Source of the DNA: Heliocidaris tuberculata
Taxonomy: Eukaryota > Echinodermata > Echinoidea > Camarodonta > Echinometridae
NCBI GenBank assembly: GCA_025618425.1
Contig: CM046832.1
Span: forward strand, 65,831,495-65,895,494
Direction: 5' to 3'
Length of the DNA stretch: 64,000 nt
In this document: positions 1 through 11,700 of the stretch, one piece after another
How the letters are laid out: every line of letters starts with the position of its first letter
Numbering within the stretch: position 1 is the stretch's first letter
Notes under the pieces: generated by a model
Told to the model about the DNA's origin: nothing
The model's database searches: none
Seen by the model: only the letters and a program-made list of their open reading frames with translations
Translations under genes and position numbers: made by a program

Positions 1-36
<36 letters not shown>

Positions 37-88
37 CGTACAGAGCCCGTTTCATAGTCCCCTCGCGAACTTCGTTCGGCGGGGACAA
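1..88 (+). mobile_element. 3' end of minisatellite (pearl/HINE-like) element, family R1
   Basis: The window opens in a (CA)n tract followed by a conserved 3' terminus with a stem-loop (GTCCCC...GGGGAC enclosing CGCGAAC/GTTCGGCG). The same terminus closes the two longer copies at 10475-11541 and 18775-19835. Only the end is present here; the body lies beyond the left edge. Confidence 0.75.
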
Positions 89-488
89 TTAGATATTATA
101 TTTCAATTTTGTTTTCACAATTAGACTCCGCTTAATTTACTCACAATCTCCAAGGTTCTGTACACCAAAGTTATTTAGATCATTTGAAATACGCAATTAC
201 ATCTCTCTAAACTAAGTTCCTGCTTTTATTTTGTTGTGGTTGTTTAAGATTTCAGTTTGCCACTAAATACTGTAGTTTCATTTGTTTCGTACCTGAAATA
301 ATTTGTAATTGTCACTGGTCTTCTCTATTTCTTACAACACATCCCACTTCATTCATTTCATGGTTTTGCTCTGAAATTACCGGTATCAGTTTGACAATTT
401 TAGCCAGTAATTGATTTATCAATCAATCAATTGCAATAGTCATTCAATTTTATTATTAATATTCAAATTTAATTTTTGATTTTGTATC
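89..488. other. AT-rich intergenic or intronic DNA, nothing recognised
   Basis: I see no coding potential and no terminal repeats. It separates the R1 end from the Penelope-like insertion and probably lies inside the ZIP gene's 3' introns. Confidence 0.5.
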
Positions 489-603
489 AATTATCATATT
501 GTGCGGAAGATGTTGATCATCGTGGTAGTACAATAAGAGTAAGATTAATCAGTTGTCACACGAAGAGAGCAAACGAGAGTTGCGACGTTTCGACCGCTAT
601 CTG

Positions 604-1836
604 CTAGTCTTCGTCAGGCAATGAGGACATAAGCCGCTGCAAGCGCCTCTTATAGCGTAAGCTGCGCTCCGAGGGTGCCGGAACCGCCGCGCTGCTATTG
701 GTCAGTGAAACTGACCAATCAGAAGCCGCGGGCGGAGCGACCAGTGGGCGGGATGCGGACGTCGGGGAGTTGCGGTCAGTGACGGACGGTGCTGCTGGCG
801 GGCGAAATGCGGACGTCGGGGAGTCGCCAGCGATAGCTATGGTAACTGCCGTGTGTTTGGGTGCGGACGTGGAGGAGTTAGCGTTAGGAGCTGCGCTGAA
901 CGGTGGTGTGGCCGTAAGGCGGTCAACGGTAGGGGGCGCATGTCGGCGGATGGTGGGTAGCCACTCCTCCGGGATGTCGATGCCGTTATCCCTATTGATA
1001 TTATTCGGATGCAAGCGGATTTGGATAGCTTCCTTGATACGTCGGGTGTACCAGTGCTTATCCCGCGCTATGCAGCTCACCTCATCCCAATTGGGAGGGT
1101 GGTCTGCGTTCCAAGCGTGCTCAGCGACTGCCGAACTATCTATGCGGCGGTGCTTGACATCTCTGCGGTGCTCTAGCATTCTTTCGCTGATAGGTCTACC
1201 CGTTTCGCCGATGTAGACTTTGTCGCAAGTCCCGCATGGGATCTTATAGACAACGCCGTCGAGTCTATCGGGTAGCGTGGGGTCCTTCGGGTGGACCAAC
1301 TGGTTGCGAAGAGTAGTGTCGGACTTGAAAATGGCGCGGATGCTGTGCTTCTCTAGGTGTCGGCGGAGCTGGCGAGAAATAGAATCGACAAACGGAAGAA
1401 CAACGGTAGACTTATAATTCATAACTTCCTTATCGGTGGCGTTCTTCTTCCTAGTGACGCGGTTGAAGAAGGAACGCGGGTATCCATTCGAAACAAGAGC
1501 GGAAGCGATGTGCTGTTTCTCGGCGGCTGTGCAACGGGGCTTGGAAACAATGCGCGATGCTCTGTCATAAAGACACTTGACTACCCCGCGCTTGACGGAT
1601 TGGGGATGATGCGAGTCATAAGCCAAATATTGATCGGTGTGTGTGGGCTTCCTATACACTGTGGTAGTGAGGCGGCCATCACTATCCCGGTGTACAAGTG
1701 TGTCAAGGAAGGCAATGCTTCCATTGTCCTCCGTCTCCATCGTGAAACGGATAGACGGTTGCTGCGCGTTCACGTAACTTAAAAGGCCATCGGTGGCGGA
1801 TCTACTAGTCACAATAATAAATGTACAAGTTAGCAA
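604..1836 (-). pseudogene. Penelope-like RT/GIY-YIG polyprotein, left copy, 5'-truncated
   Basis: The reading frame runs on the minus strand; homology to the right copy begins at 1817, so the first few residues of the open frame are junction sequence. This copy has lost the RT catalytic YVDD box and starts just after it at T-S-R-S-A-T-D-G. It keeps the RT thumb and linker and the C-terminal GIY-YIG endonuclease (V-V-Y-K-I-P-C-G-T-C, then V-Y-I-G-E-T-G-R, with H-R-R and a late acidic E-A-I-Q-I). The C-terminal ~110 residues are a low-complexity P/S/T/A tail. Penelope-like elements use RT for target-primed reverse transcription and the GIY-YIG nuclease for nicking. Lacking its catalytic half, this copy cannot encode an active enzyme. 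Confidence 0.85.
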
Positions 1837-3260
1837 TAACGACGAATCTTCTTAAGTTCGTACTAGAATCCACGTACTTCATGTACAACGGTGACTTCTA
1901 TGAACAACAAGAAGGAGCGGCCATGGGGAGTCCCGTTTCCGCCGTTATTGCTAACTTGTACATGGAATCCTTTGAGGAGGATGCGCTTAGGACTTGCCCG
2001 CCCGAAGTCAGTCCTAGAATTTGGAAGCGCTATGTCGATGATACTTTTATTGTGACTAGTAGATCCGCCACCGATGGCCTTTTAAGTTACGTGAACGCGC
2101 AGCAACCGTCTATCCGTTTCACGATGGAGACGGAGGACAATGGAAGCATTGCCTTCCTTGACACACTTGTACACCGGGATAGTGATGGCCGCCTCACTAC
2201 CACAGTGTATAGGAAGCCCACACACACCGATCAATATTTGGCTTATGACTCGCATCATCCCCAATCCGTCAAGCGCGGGGTAGTCAAGTGTCTTTATGAC
2301 AGAGCATCGCGCATTGTTTCCAAGCCCCGTTGCACAGCCGCCGAGAAACAGCACATCGCTTCCGCTCTTGTTTCGAATGGATACCCGCGTTCCTTCTTCA
2401 ACCGCGTCACTAGGAAGAAGAACGCCACCGATAAGGAAGTTATGAATTATAAGTCTACCGTTGTTCTTCCGTTTGTCGATTCTATTTCTCGCCAGCTCCG
2501 CCGACACCTAGAGAAGCACAGCATCCGCGCCATTTTCAAGTCCGACACTACTCTTCGCAACCAGTTGGTCCACCCGAAGGACCCCACGCTACCCGATAGA
2601 CTCGACGGCGTTGTCTATAAGATCCCATGCGGGACTTGCGACAAAGTCTACATCGGCGAAACGGGTAGACCTGTCAGCGAAAGAATGCTAGAGCACCGCA
2701 GAGATGTCAAGCACCGCCGCATAGATAGTTCGGCAGTCGCTGAGCACGCTTGGAACGCAGACCACCCTCCCAATTGGGATGAGGTGAGCTGCATAGCGCG
2801 GGATAAGCACTGGTACACCCGACGTATCAAGGAAGCTATCCAAATCCGCTTGCATCCGAATAATATCAATAGGGATAACGGCATCGACATCCCGGAGGAG
2901 TGGCTACCCACCATCCGCCGACATGCGCCCCCTACCGTTGACCGCCTTACGGCCACACCACCGTTCAGCGCAGCTCCTAACGCTAACTCCTCCACGTCCG
3001 CACCCAAACACACGGCAGTTACCATAGCTATCGCTGGCGACTCCCCGACGTCCGCATTTCGCCCGCCAGCAGCACCGTCCGTCACTGACCGCAACTCCCC
3101 GACGTCCGCATCCCGCCCACTGGTCGCTCCGCCCGCGGCTTCTGATTGGTCAGTTTCACTGACCAATAGCAGCGCGGCGGTTCCGGCACCCTCGGAGCGC
3201 AGCTTACGCTATAAGAGGCGCTTGCAGCGGCTTATGTCCTCATTGCCTGACGAAGACTAG
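1821..3260 (+). pseudogene. Penelope-like RT/GIY-YIG polyprotein, right copy, 5'-truncated
   Basis: This is a 479-codon open frame without internal stops. Near the N terminus it carries the RT palm: a G-A-A-M-G-S-P-V-S box (about residues 32-40) and the catalytic Y-V-D-D box (about residue 71). The thumb follows, then a linker, then the GIY-YIG domain (V-Y-I-G-E-T-G-R at about residue 275) with the C-G-T-C cysteine pair before it. Full Penelope RTs extend several hundred residues upstream, and that part (fingers and the first catalytic Asp) is missing. The Met at 1821 is an internal residue of the family, not a native start. The stop is followed by a conserved 3' UTR ending near 3330. Confidence 0.9.
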
Positions 3261-3343
3261 CAGATAGCGGTCGAAACGTCGCAACTCTCGTTTGCTCTCT
3301 TCGTGTGACAACTGATTAATCTTACTCTTAATTATCATATTGT

Positions 3344-3600
3344 ATTTTATACGTTGACTTTTGATATTTTCCTATTACTACTTGTACTCAACACATATTT
3401 CTAGCAATGTAATTTATTTTTATTCGAACTATTATTAGACATTTTTTATTTTTAAAAATTCTATTCCATGTGCAATGATGTAATTTGAAATTTGAATATG
3501 ATTTTCTATCTTGTATATAATGTAAACATGTGCAATTCAGTGGATGCTGTGAGACACGTTGTCTAATAAACCATTTTTGAATTGAATTGAATTGAACAAC
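3344..3600 (+). mobile_element. possible non-LTR retrotransposon 3' tail
   Basis: AT-rich sequence contains AATAAA at 3565-3570 and ends in a short array of TTGAA units (about 3576-3596). This is how many invertebrate LINE or SINE copies end. No ORF remains, so the family cannot be named. Confidence 0.35.
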
Positions 3601-4283
3601 AGTTGGAAACTTGTTTTTGACATAATCTTGCCAGAAATGATGAAGACCTCTGATATTTCTTTTATTCAAGATGAATAAAAATATGAATACAGTCTGCATC
3701 GTTCCTCGTGGATAGCAAGTTTTCAATTTTTGTTCCTACATGTATTCATTCCATTTTAAGATACAAATTTTAGTTGTATTAATTGGGTCTAGAGTCCATG
3801 AGGGACTAAAGACCTTACATTATACATGTATGAACAACATCCTTCTACAGGAAGAGAATATAAAACTGAAACAAACTCCTTTAAAATGCTTCATCACAAG
3901 TTTGAAAGCAAAATATCATTTTGGTTTACATTTGACTATTTTTTATAGATTGAGGTACTAGATAAATGTAAATTCATAAATACCCTGTGGAGTTAACACA
4001 AGACAATTACTGCTATAAGTAATTATCTGCAATTCATTATGCATGGAGATATAGAGCAAAAAAGAAAAATGTTGGCCATATGAAAAGTGTTTCAATGAGA
4101 CTACATGTATATGAATATCAAAAGAGCTAGACTTGGTAAATAGTTGTTAGTCCCCTTTCCCAAAATGCATGCTTAAATTAATGATTGCATTCATAGATAA
4201 TATAAACTTCAGGATTAAAGATGTTGATAGAAGGGAGATAGATGAGCATTTTCAGAAAACTGGTCGAACTATGCAATACTCAC
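3601..4283. other. intronic DNA of the ZIP gene
   Basis: AT-rich with scattered TACATGTA. No exon-like frame with ZIP similarity is visible. The next exon (continuation from the donor at 4283) must lie further left, and none was found before coordinate 1. Confidence 0.5.
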
Positions 4284-4484
4284 AAGTCTTTTCTTGGGTC
4301 TTTTCTGGCACATTCGCATGGTCTGCTCAAAGATAAAGAAGCTGAAGATGCCTAAGAGCACCACACAACCTCTCCACACCACCAAGTGTTTGTCAGTCTC
4401 AGCCTCAGGAGCATGGGTTGCATGGAGGTGTGATCCAGGTGATGTCAAGGACTCTGTCTCCTGGTGCCCATGTATCCCAAAGGC
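4284..4484 (-). CDS. ZIP zinc transporter, fourth visible coding exon (variable loop and third membrane helix)
   Basis: 201 nt, exactly 67 codons in phase 0. The acceptor is ATTCAG before 4484; the donor is CTT|GTGAGT after 4284. It encodes residues about 305-371: A-F-G-I-H directly after the preceding exon's L-H-L-L-P-H, then a His/Glu-containing cytosolic segment, then a hydrophobic helix V-V-W-R-G-C-V-V-L-L-G-I-F-S-F-F-I-F-E ending in basic residues. LIV-1 ZIPs have this W...G.Y/F.FF.FE helix 3 followed by a long cytosolic loop. The metal-binding HNFxD and HEXPHE helices are not in this exon and must be encoded beyond the left edge. Confidence 0.88.
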
Positions 4485-4945
4485 CTGAATTCAAAAATAT
4501 TAATCTCTGATAAACATCTTGTATACATTCACCTTCCCTTGATATGTGAATACTGAATTAATCACTTTCCAGTAATAATTTCAAAATAATTGATAAGCAT
4601 TTACATGTGTACATTCTCTATTTACCTGTAAGAAAATATTTGAAAATACAAAGGAAGAATTTAAGGTACAGAAGATGCCAGCTTTGATCAGAAAACAGTA
4701 CAGAAAAATCAAGGCATGAAAAGAAAAGTATGATTACAATTTTAGAAAAGGTTACATACTTAGCAAATTTTTTTTTAAATTCTCATCTGAATTTTTTTTT
4801 TCTCGTTTTGAAGGTTTAAATCTTTATTAGAAGGTAGTTGAATTGTGCAAACCTATCATAAAGTGTTTTTTAAAAGTACAAAATGTTCTTGGAAGCACAG
4901 TTATTGTTTAATGTGCTACAATAGAAATTGGCTCTTTTGTATCTT
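4485..4945. other. ZIP intron, no recognised element
   Basis: AT-rich intronic sequence between the exon acceptor and the TTAA-flanked MITE. No repeats or frames worth calling. Confidence 0.5.
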
Positions 4946-5373
4946 TTAACCCTTTCGAGACAATTGACCAAATTTTGTGATTTGGCTCAATAAACTTTTG
5001 ATTCAGAGTTATCAAAAATATACCAGATTCATGAGTAGAAAGAGCAAAATTTTCTGCACACACTATGTCCATTTGTGTTGCATGACCATATTGCGTTTGA
5101 TGCCAGGAATTTTAAAAATGAGAATAAGCTTTAAAATCCTTGGTTTGGCAATATATTAAGAGGTTCAAAATCAGTGTTTTCGGTCATAATTGCCAATTTT
5201 TTCAACTTTTCGACAAAGTTCCTAACCATGTTTATTGTTATGTTTTCATAGAATTAGACCCTACACTTTATTAGAACCATGTAGCCCTAAAAGAAAGATA
5301 TTATTGTTGTCAATTTGAAGAAGAAAATTTGATCAATTTAGCCCTTGAATAATTCCTGTCCTGAAAGGGTTAA
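4946..5373. mobile_element. piggyBac-type MITE, copy 1 (family PB-M)
   Basis: A 420-bp element flanked by TTAA on both sides, with ends CCCTTTC...GAAAGGG. Closely related copies lie at 21614-22028 (opposite orientation) and 39012-39428. TTAA targets and CCC termini are typical of piggyBac. There is no coding capacity. Confidence 0.85.
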
Positions 5374-5841
5374 TGCATTAATCAGTGAAACATAACAAGA
5401 AAAAACAATGCCTTGATTAGCTGCAAACTAAGTAGATAAAACATTTTACTCAATATTTCAATCTGGTTATCTTGTTAAAAATCCTTTGGATGGATTCTTG
5501 CATCATAGCCCCTAAATGCCAAATAGTAAAACTCTGGCTACAAAATTACAGTCTGGTTTATGTACAATTAGTATATGCATTACACCAGAACAATAAATCA
5601 TTCAAAAAGGTTATTGAGCTGGCAAACAAGCAGTGACGTGAGCAAATGAATAAGTAATCATTTCTTTGCAAATAAACTTGTTCATGGTAAAAATTCTAAA
5701 CTTGTATATTGTTTCTCCCATGAGTAGTCAATGGTAGAAACACAATGGGGTTCCACTTGGGTGACTAAAAGAACTATCTCCTTTCCCAATAGCTACTGGT
5801 CTTTCTTGTAAAGCGTTCATATTGATAATTGTATGACTTAC
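5374..5841. other. ZIP intron, nothing recognised
   Basis: Ordinary AT-rich intron between the MITE and the exon donor. Confidence 0.5.
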
Positions 5842-6017
5842 GTGAGGTAGAAGGTGGAGCACGGAGTCACCACTGAGCGTGCCCACTGCCATGGCAACCA
5901 GAAAGGAAAGCAGACGACCGTAGGCAAGAGGGAAGCGTTGAATACATGGCACCATCATGATGCATGTTACTGAGGCAACACTGATCATAGTCACTGCTCC
6001 AATGGAGTAACCCCATA
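5842..6017 (-). CDS. ZIP zinc transporter, third visible coding exon (membrane helices 1 and 2)
   Basis: 176 nt. The acceptor is a long pyrimidine tract ending CTTTGGCAG before 6017; the donor is CCTCAC|GTAAGT after 5842. The exon supplies two bases of a split codon plus 58 codons (residues about 247-304). It starts W-G-Y-S, the conserved entry to helix 1, and continues through helix 1. Helix 2 is L-S-F-L-V-A-M-A-V-G-T-L-S-G-D-S-V-L-H-L-L-P-H. The G-T-L-S-G-D...L-H-L-L-P-H signature is a hallmark of LIV-1 ZIPs; it resembles ZIP6/10 more than ZIP8/14, which lack the GD. The phases match the exons on both sides. Confidence 0.92.
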
Positions 6018-6655
6018 CTGCCAAAGATATGGAGGAAGTCAAAGAGTTAGTTGGGTGGTTCATTTATGTGGTTGCCAATTCAATCAAGATCAGTCAGTCA
6101 ATGTTTTAGATGGAAAGGCTGGTTAATTAATCTAGATGTTTGCATAACATTTTGAAAGAGGGGAAATGCAGTTGTGTTATACTCCTGGAGAATTTATGAA
6201 TGCATACCACTATCATCACGTATACACATTTAGGCAAAAATGAACATAGCAATTCCCTTTTACTGGTCACTGGCTGGCAGGATTATATTGAGCCTAGAAT
6301 TCCAACCAAAAAACTCAAAATCTGAAAAATTGAAAAGGTGTTTGATGGTTTCATTAAAGTTCATCTGAAATTAAATGTATGTGACAAACAAGACTGCAGT
6401 GTAATCAAAACAGTGAAATGAATAGTTTTCAGTTCTAAAAATCCACTAAGTATGTGGTGTGAAAGAAAATCCTATTCACTATAGGAGCAATTTCTTTTGA
6501 TATTGATACTGATTTTTTTTTCATAAGTTATTTTGCACACATTAACACATGCTGTGGGTCACAGACAAAAATATTCAAGTCAATTTGCATTTTTTTTGGC
6601 ACTCATCCAGTAGACTCTACAGTAGACAAGTATAATTCTATCTTTCTTAAACCTA
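6018..6655. other. ZIP intron, nothing recognised
   Basis: AT-rich; no element ends or frames seen. Confidence 0.45.
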
Positions 6656-7078
6656 TTAAGGCCCACCGCACATCTTACGATCAGTCTGCGATACGATTTC
6701 AGAAGAAAATGTAATATCATTTGACAAATTATTTAAAAACGAAAGATATTTTTTATTGAGGGTCTGAATAGTCATACAGATAGTAAAATCGATAATACTG
6801 CCTTTGCGGAGTTTTCTAGTCTGTGGAATGGCCAAATCGGCTCCGAGTCGTAGTGACGTCACAAAATTCGTACGGCTGCCTACGATCTGAAACTATTTTT
6901 GCCCTTATTCCCTGTAGAAAGCTGACAGCTTACCAAAACCTTATGTTGAGTATTCATATTACTTTTCAGAAGCTGAATAGGGTAGATTTCATTTGTTAAA
7001 ATGCAAATATTTAAGGCTATAGCGATTTATTTCACAAATCGGATCGCAGACCGATCGTAGGGTGTGCAGTGGCCTTTA
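6656..7078. mobile_element. PIF/Harbinger-type MITE, copy 1
   Basis: The element at 6659-7075 has imperfect inverted ends of about 40 bp (AGGCCCACCGCACATC on the left; the right end matches in reverse with CTACGATCGGTCTGCGAT). It is flanked by a TTA trinucleotide on each side. A 3-bp TTA duplication is typical of PIF/Harbinger. A diverged copy lies at 46857-47283. The short frame inside is MITE sequence, not a gene. Confidence 0.75.
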
Positions 7079-7930
7079 CTGACATACATGTACTGGTAAA
7101 CATGTACTTGGGCAAAATCTTGTTGATTTCAACTCAGATTGACAATTTGAAACCAGCATATTATTATTACTTAATGTATCAGATCACCCATGTATAATAA
7201 GTCCACTTGGATGACTTCAAATATTGTTATGGGTTTTAGTGGCAAATATGCCTTTTCTAAGCATCTCTACACCTCAGTAATCCTATCTCACCATTTAACA
7301 ATATTCTACTGCTCCTAGGGAATTTAGAGGTGAAATCGTCCATTCAAGTTTTCAAAAGAGACACTGGTTGTATTAACATGCACAATTATCAATTGGATCA
7401 ATAATTATCAGATATTGAATCAGATTTTGGAAGAATTCAGTATGAAAAAGATAGCTAGCTAGAATAAAACTGACAACACACTAGTGCAGCCATGAAGCTA
7501 CAGGGGGAATGGGGATTGCATGTGACTAATCAATGGTAAAAAAAAAAGGGGGGGGGGTAGTCTCCAAAACACTTCAATCTACTTGATGGCCTAGTTCTCT
7601 CACATTTCATTTTTTTTAAACATGGTAAGACTGAAGCCCCCTCCCCTGCCTCCCCCTCCTCCCAAAGCCCTCTCAATAGCTATACCCATACTATGCCTTG
7701 CTGCCAACTCAGTAAAAAAGAATGTTGCATGGAACTTAAGTGTTACTGCAGCAGTCTGCTACTGCAGCAGTCTGCAGTGAGAACTTAGTAGTTGTAACTC
7801 ATAGTTTCCATAATTTGTAGATTTTCTGTGTATATTTCATTTCATGGACTCTTTTTCACTTTATATATCTTAATCTTTTTGTACATGAAGTCCCATAGAA
7901 GGAGTCATGTGCTATAGTATATAATGGGAA
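7079..7930. other. ZIP intron with small simple repeats
   Basis: It contains a short poly-A/poly-G stretch near 7539-7558 and a pyrimidine-rich patch near 7637-7672. A perfect 16-bp tandem duplication (TACTGCAGCAGTCTGC) lies at 7744-7775. No coding signal. Confidence 0.5.
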
Positions 7931-8256
7931 GAGAGGTACATGAACTAAGTTGTAAAGCACATAGTATACACACCCTTCATTGTTTAAGATTGAATAGATT
8001 GGTCAAGTTCATTGTCAAATATTTATTACCTGGCCAGTACCAACACCTTTAAGAAGAAAACAATAAGCAATGTAAGAATGCTATCTAGAAGAGAGGTACA
8101 TGAACTAAGTTGTAAAGCACATACATGTAGTATACACACCCTTCATTGTTTAAGTTTGAATAGATTGGTCAAGTTCATTGTCTAATATTTATTACCTGGC
8201 CAGTACCAACATCTTTAAGAAGAAAACAATAAGCAATGTAAGAATGCCATCTAGAA
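7931..8256. repeat. tandem duplication, two ~160-bp units
   Basis: Unit 1 starts at 7931 and unit 2 at 8091, both with GAGAGGTACATGAACTAAGT. They differ by a 6-bp ACATGT expansion and a few substitutions. It is a local segmental duplication inside a ZIP intron. Confidence 0.9.
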
Positions 8257-8638
8257 GAGTAAACTCAGTTGGTCCAGCTTCTATGTGCCTTATAAAGAAA
8301 GAAAAAGCTAGAAGAGGTCGGTTCTGTTAGGGTTTCCAGAGAGAGAAAGAGACAGAGTCAGAGACAGAGATAGAACTCCTAAGTTGAATGTCAGAGAAGT
8401 TTCTTTTAAAGTTTGCATGAGTATGAGTGTGCTAAGGTGTAGACTCTTTAAAGCCTCCGATTAGTAAATTTCTTTGGCTATTTGCATTAAAGTCATATTG
8501 TTTCAAAAGAAATTTGAGTATTATAAAGTATTATAAAGAGAGGTGATATTAGAGAGAATTGTAATGAACCTTTTTGAATATTGTTAAGTGCAGGGAAATC
8601 ATGTAAGAATCTAGTTAGAGATAATGTTATTCTATAAT
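8257..8638. other. ZIP intron, nothing recognised
   Basis: Short GAGACAGAGA-rich patch near 8340-8370; otherwise unremarkable. Confidence 0.45.
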
Positions 8639-9590
8639 CAGGGCTCGACACTAGCGGTGGTCCGGAGGTCAAAGTCCACCAAAATGATGTGTCGGACCAC
8701 CAAATTTGAAAAAAGCAAGGAAATGGTGGTCCCGTGGTGACCACCAAAAATTGTGAATCACCGTACCGATCCTCCCAAAACAAGGAAAGAGCTCAAACGT
8801 GATGTTCAAATGAGTCACACATTTTCACCAAACGTTTGTGTGTTGATGATAAACAGCGAATGATGTGCATGTGACTGGTTGTTTAAATTGCTATTTTCAA
8901 GTCTTGCATTTAATTGAAACATTTACTCTGCCATGTAAAAGTTGGTTATACACTTTGCTTAAATTTCACTTTAATTGTAGCTCAAAGCTGAATCCTCATG
9001 CCACAATTCGATCTCTAGTAAAAGACATTTGTATTCTTTTATTTAATATGATTTTTTGTTAGATTCCTGTTTCAAAAAGTTGGTTTTGGTGTAAAAAAAT
9101 TGAATTTCTCTGAATAAAGGTCGGTCCCCAGACATAAATAATCATATCTGATTGATACACGTCTGTAAAAACCCAATTACACACACACACACTGTATAGA
9201 GCAAATTAAGGTGATAATTTGAGCTTTAATCACCACCTCCCTGATCATAGCGGTCTGAGGTCCGGTTTTCTTAGGCTTCACTTTTTCGCGGCACAAATTA
9301 ATGCAGTCATAATCAAGTGGCAATATTTTCGCGAGCTCTTAAATTCGCATCCCAACATCAACTTGCGAAATTCACGAAATCAGCTTTTACAGTATGTGAG
9401 AGTGAAAGTTCAAGCACATGTCATAAAATTGAAAACAATACCGCAAACAACAATGTTTGAAAAAAATTTATATTTATTTTATAATTTAATGTGGACCACC
9501 AAAATTGAATGTGGTCCACCAAACATGAAAATAAGTCAAATTTGGTGGACCAACTGGACCACCAAAATTTTCAGTTAGTGTCAAGCCCTG
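8639..9590. mobile_element. non-autonomous hAT-like element
   Basis: 952 bp with 15-bp inverted ends CAGGGCTCGACACTA / TAGTGTCAAGCCCTG, immediately flanked by the direct repeat CTATAAT (8632-8638 and 9591-9597). Just inside both ends are several GGTGGTCC/GGACCACC motifs in opposing orientation, which would strengthen a hairpin. CAGGG ends and a 7-8-bp duplication fit hAT. No transposase remains; the frames at 8493-8783 and 9219-9578 are incidental. Confidence 0.82.
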
Positions 9591-10474
9591 CTATAATGTA
9601 AGATCAATTAGTGTTTTAGTCTGTTGAAGCAAGTTGTGTCCTTGGTAATACAAGCAGTGTTGTTAATTCGTAATTCTTAATATGTATAGAGAGACAATGT
9701 TTTGTCAGTTTCAGGGTAGTGATTAGTTATCAGTGTTGAGAAATACGTTTTCATTGATTCGTATGTGTAACTAAAATGTATATTTCTTTGTTTGTATCGC
9801 AGTATTTTATCTTAGAACTTGGAACTTGGAAATTGGCATGATGAATACAAGTTATTTCACATAAGCCAACAGTGGTTCTACATGTACAAATATATTTCTC
9901 TTGGAGTGTATTGAGTTTGAAACTCCGAATTTTAAGATTATATTCCTGATACTAAGAGTCTCAATTTTTTTATGAAACTGTGAACCTTTACAGGTACTAT
10001 ATAATTACATCTACCCGGTATCTTTACATGCATGTGCATGAAATAAATAGATCAAGTTTATTACAACTACGTGTACGTCATAAAAATGCCCAATTTCTTC
10101 TTTAAAAGTGTTTAAATCTTCACTGGAAGGCCTAAATCCCTTAACCGCTCATAAAAATCAATATCAAGTTACCTACAGTGATATTAACAGAGTTTTCAGA
10201 TTAACTCTTTTTTGTTGAACTTTTTTTTTTTGTTCAGACACCAAAATTATCTCTTTCAAAAACAAACACTGAAATGCTGACGTGAAATGTGCAGGTGTCC
10301 TCATTTATCTCACTTCCGTCATATCAGTGAATGATCACATGATCAAACGTGCAGTATAACCATACAATTGCTATATCTTGTCCAGTTAAATGTCAACCAA
10401 CAATAAATCTATATTCGTTTTGAAAAAAATGTAGCACCTCATGGCCTGTTTTTAGCACAGATTGATCCACAAAT
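9591..10474. other. ZIP intron, nothing recognised
   Basis: AT-rich intron without identifiable element ends. Confidence 0.45.
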
Positions 10475-11456
10475 TAAACAAGTGAATGAGTAAATTACGC
10501 AATGCGTAATAAATGTCCCCGCCGGAAGTGCAGATCTGTGGAAATTAACTAGCCTGAACCTTAAAACTTCAGTGAAAAACTTTAGTGAATAAAATAATAA
10601 TGTTACTGCATGCAAAAGAAGAGAATACCAACAATGTATGTATACAACTGAAATATAAAACATGAAAACATTATGAACCTTCAGCCATTTTGAATAAATT
10701 GGCATAAATTTGCATGAATAATGAATTTCAAAATTCTGTGTAGAAGTTTGGAAGCCCCCACCCAGCCCTATCAGATAAAACAATCGGAATCAAAATCCGA
10801 TGTGAAATAGAGGAGGAGTAGCATTTTTCGTCAATTTTGAATAAATTTGCATAAATTTGCATAATTAATGAATTTCAAAATTCTGTGTAGAAGTTTGGAA
10901 GCCCCCACCCAGCCCTATAAGATAAAACAATCGGAATCAAAATCCGATGTGAAATACAGGAGAAGTAGCATTTTTTGTCAATTTTGAATAAATTTGCATA
11001 AATTTGCATAATTAATGAATTTCAAAATTCTGTGTAGAAATTTGGAAGCCCCCACCCAGCCCTATCAGATAAAACAATCGGAATCAAAATCCGATGTGAA
11101 ATAGAGGAGGAGTAGCATTTTTCGTCAATTTTGAATAAATTTGCATAAATTTGCATAATTAATGAATTTCAAAATTCTGTGTAGAAATTTGGAAGCCCCC
11201 ACCCAGCCCTATCAGATAAAACAATCGGAATCAAAATCCGATGTGAAATACAGGAGAAGTAGCATTTTTTGTCAATTTTGAATAAATTTGCATAAATTTG
11301 CATAATTAATGAATTTCAAAATTCTGTGTAGAAGTTTAGAAGCCCCCACCCAGCCCTATCAGATAAAACAATCAGAATCAAAATCGGCCAAGAAATGACG
11401 TAGAAGTAGCATTTTCTAACATTTGAGCACACACGGACAGACGGACGGACGGACGG

Positions 11457-11489
<33 letters not shown>

Positions 11490-11541
11490 CGAACGGAGCC
11501 CGTTTCATAGTCCCCTCGCGAACTTCGTTCGGCGGGGACAA
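10475..11541 (+). mobile_element. minisatellite (pearl/HINE-like) element R1, copy A
   Basis: In order it contains: a 5' leader; a subterminal motif TGTCCCCGCCGG at 10514-10525; about 170 bp of unique sequence; five tandem units starting (TTTTGAATAAA) at 10688, 10835, 10982, 11129 and 11276, exactly 147 bp apart; a GACGGAC array; an (AC)n run; and a 3' stem-loop at 11510-11539. The 5' motif is the reverse complement of the last stem arm (CGGCGGGGACA). There is no coding capacity. Confidence 0.85.
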
Positions 11542-11700
11542 CAAGCTCCATTTACATGTACATTACCTGTTACATCCATGATAACCACGGGTTGGGTGGG
11601 GTATTTTGAAAATTGTATTGCCTATATTTCAGTGAAAGGATTTTGATTGTTATTACAGATTTTAATTCTAACTTTCCAATAGTGTTTGAGCAGATGTCTT
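11542..11700. other. junction between two minisatellite elements
   Basis: It joins the R1 copy A end to the first recognisable R2 unit. The 5' end of R2 could not be found and may have been lost when R1 inserted. Confidence 0.4.

Larger units (their letters stand above)
489..3343. mobile_element. Penelope-like element, head-to-head inverted dimer with 14-bp target duplication
   Basis: Two 5'-truncated copies of one Penelope-like retroelement point away from each other. The arms run 534-1817 and 2047-3330, paired position by position (sums constant at 3864, so no net indels), with a 229-bp spacer found only in the right copy's orientation. Direct repeats AATTATCATATTGT at 489-502 and 3330-3343 flank the whole structure, so it inserted as one unit. 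A further 31 bp (503-533) lies between the left duplication and the left arm. The open frames differ by a single residue (I/V in the GIY-YIG domain), so the insertion is recent. Confidence 0.88.

Noticed and set aside
698..1216. Plus-strand frame opposite the left Penelope copy (and its mirror 2648-3166)
   Set aside because: Antisense shadow of the GIY-YIG coding frame; it occurs identically in both mirrored copies and has no domain of its own.
1357..1782. 141-codon frame antisense to RT (mirror 2082-2507)
   Set aside because: Antisense shadow of the RT thumb region.
4294..4488. Plus-strand frame over the ZIP exon
   Set aside because: It is the antisense of the real minus-strand exon 4284-4484, which has splice sites and ZIP similarity.
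9219..9578. 119-codon frame
   Set aside because: Lies wholly inside the hAT element at 8639-9590; no known domain.
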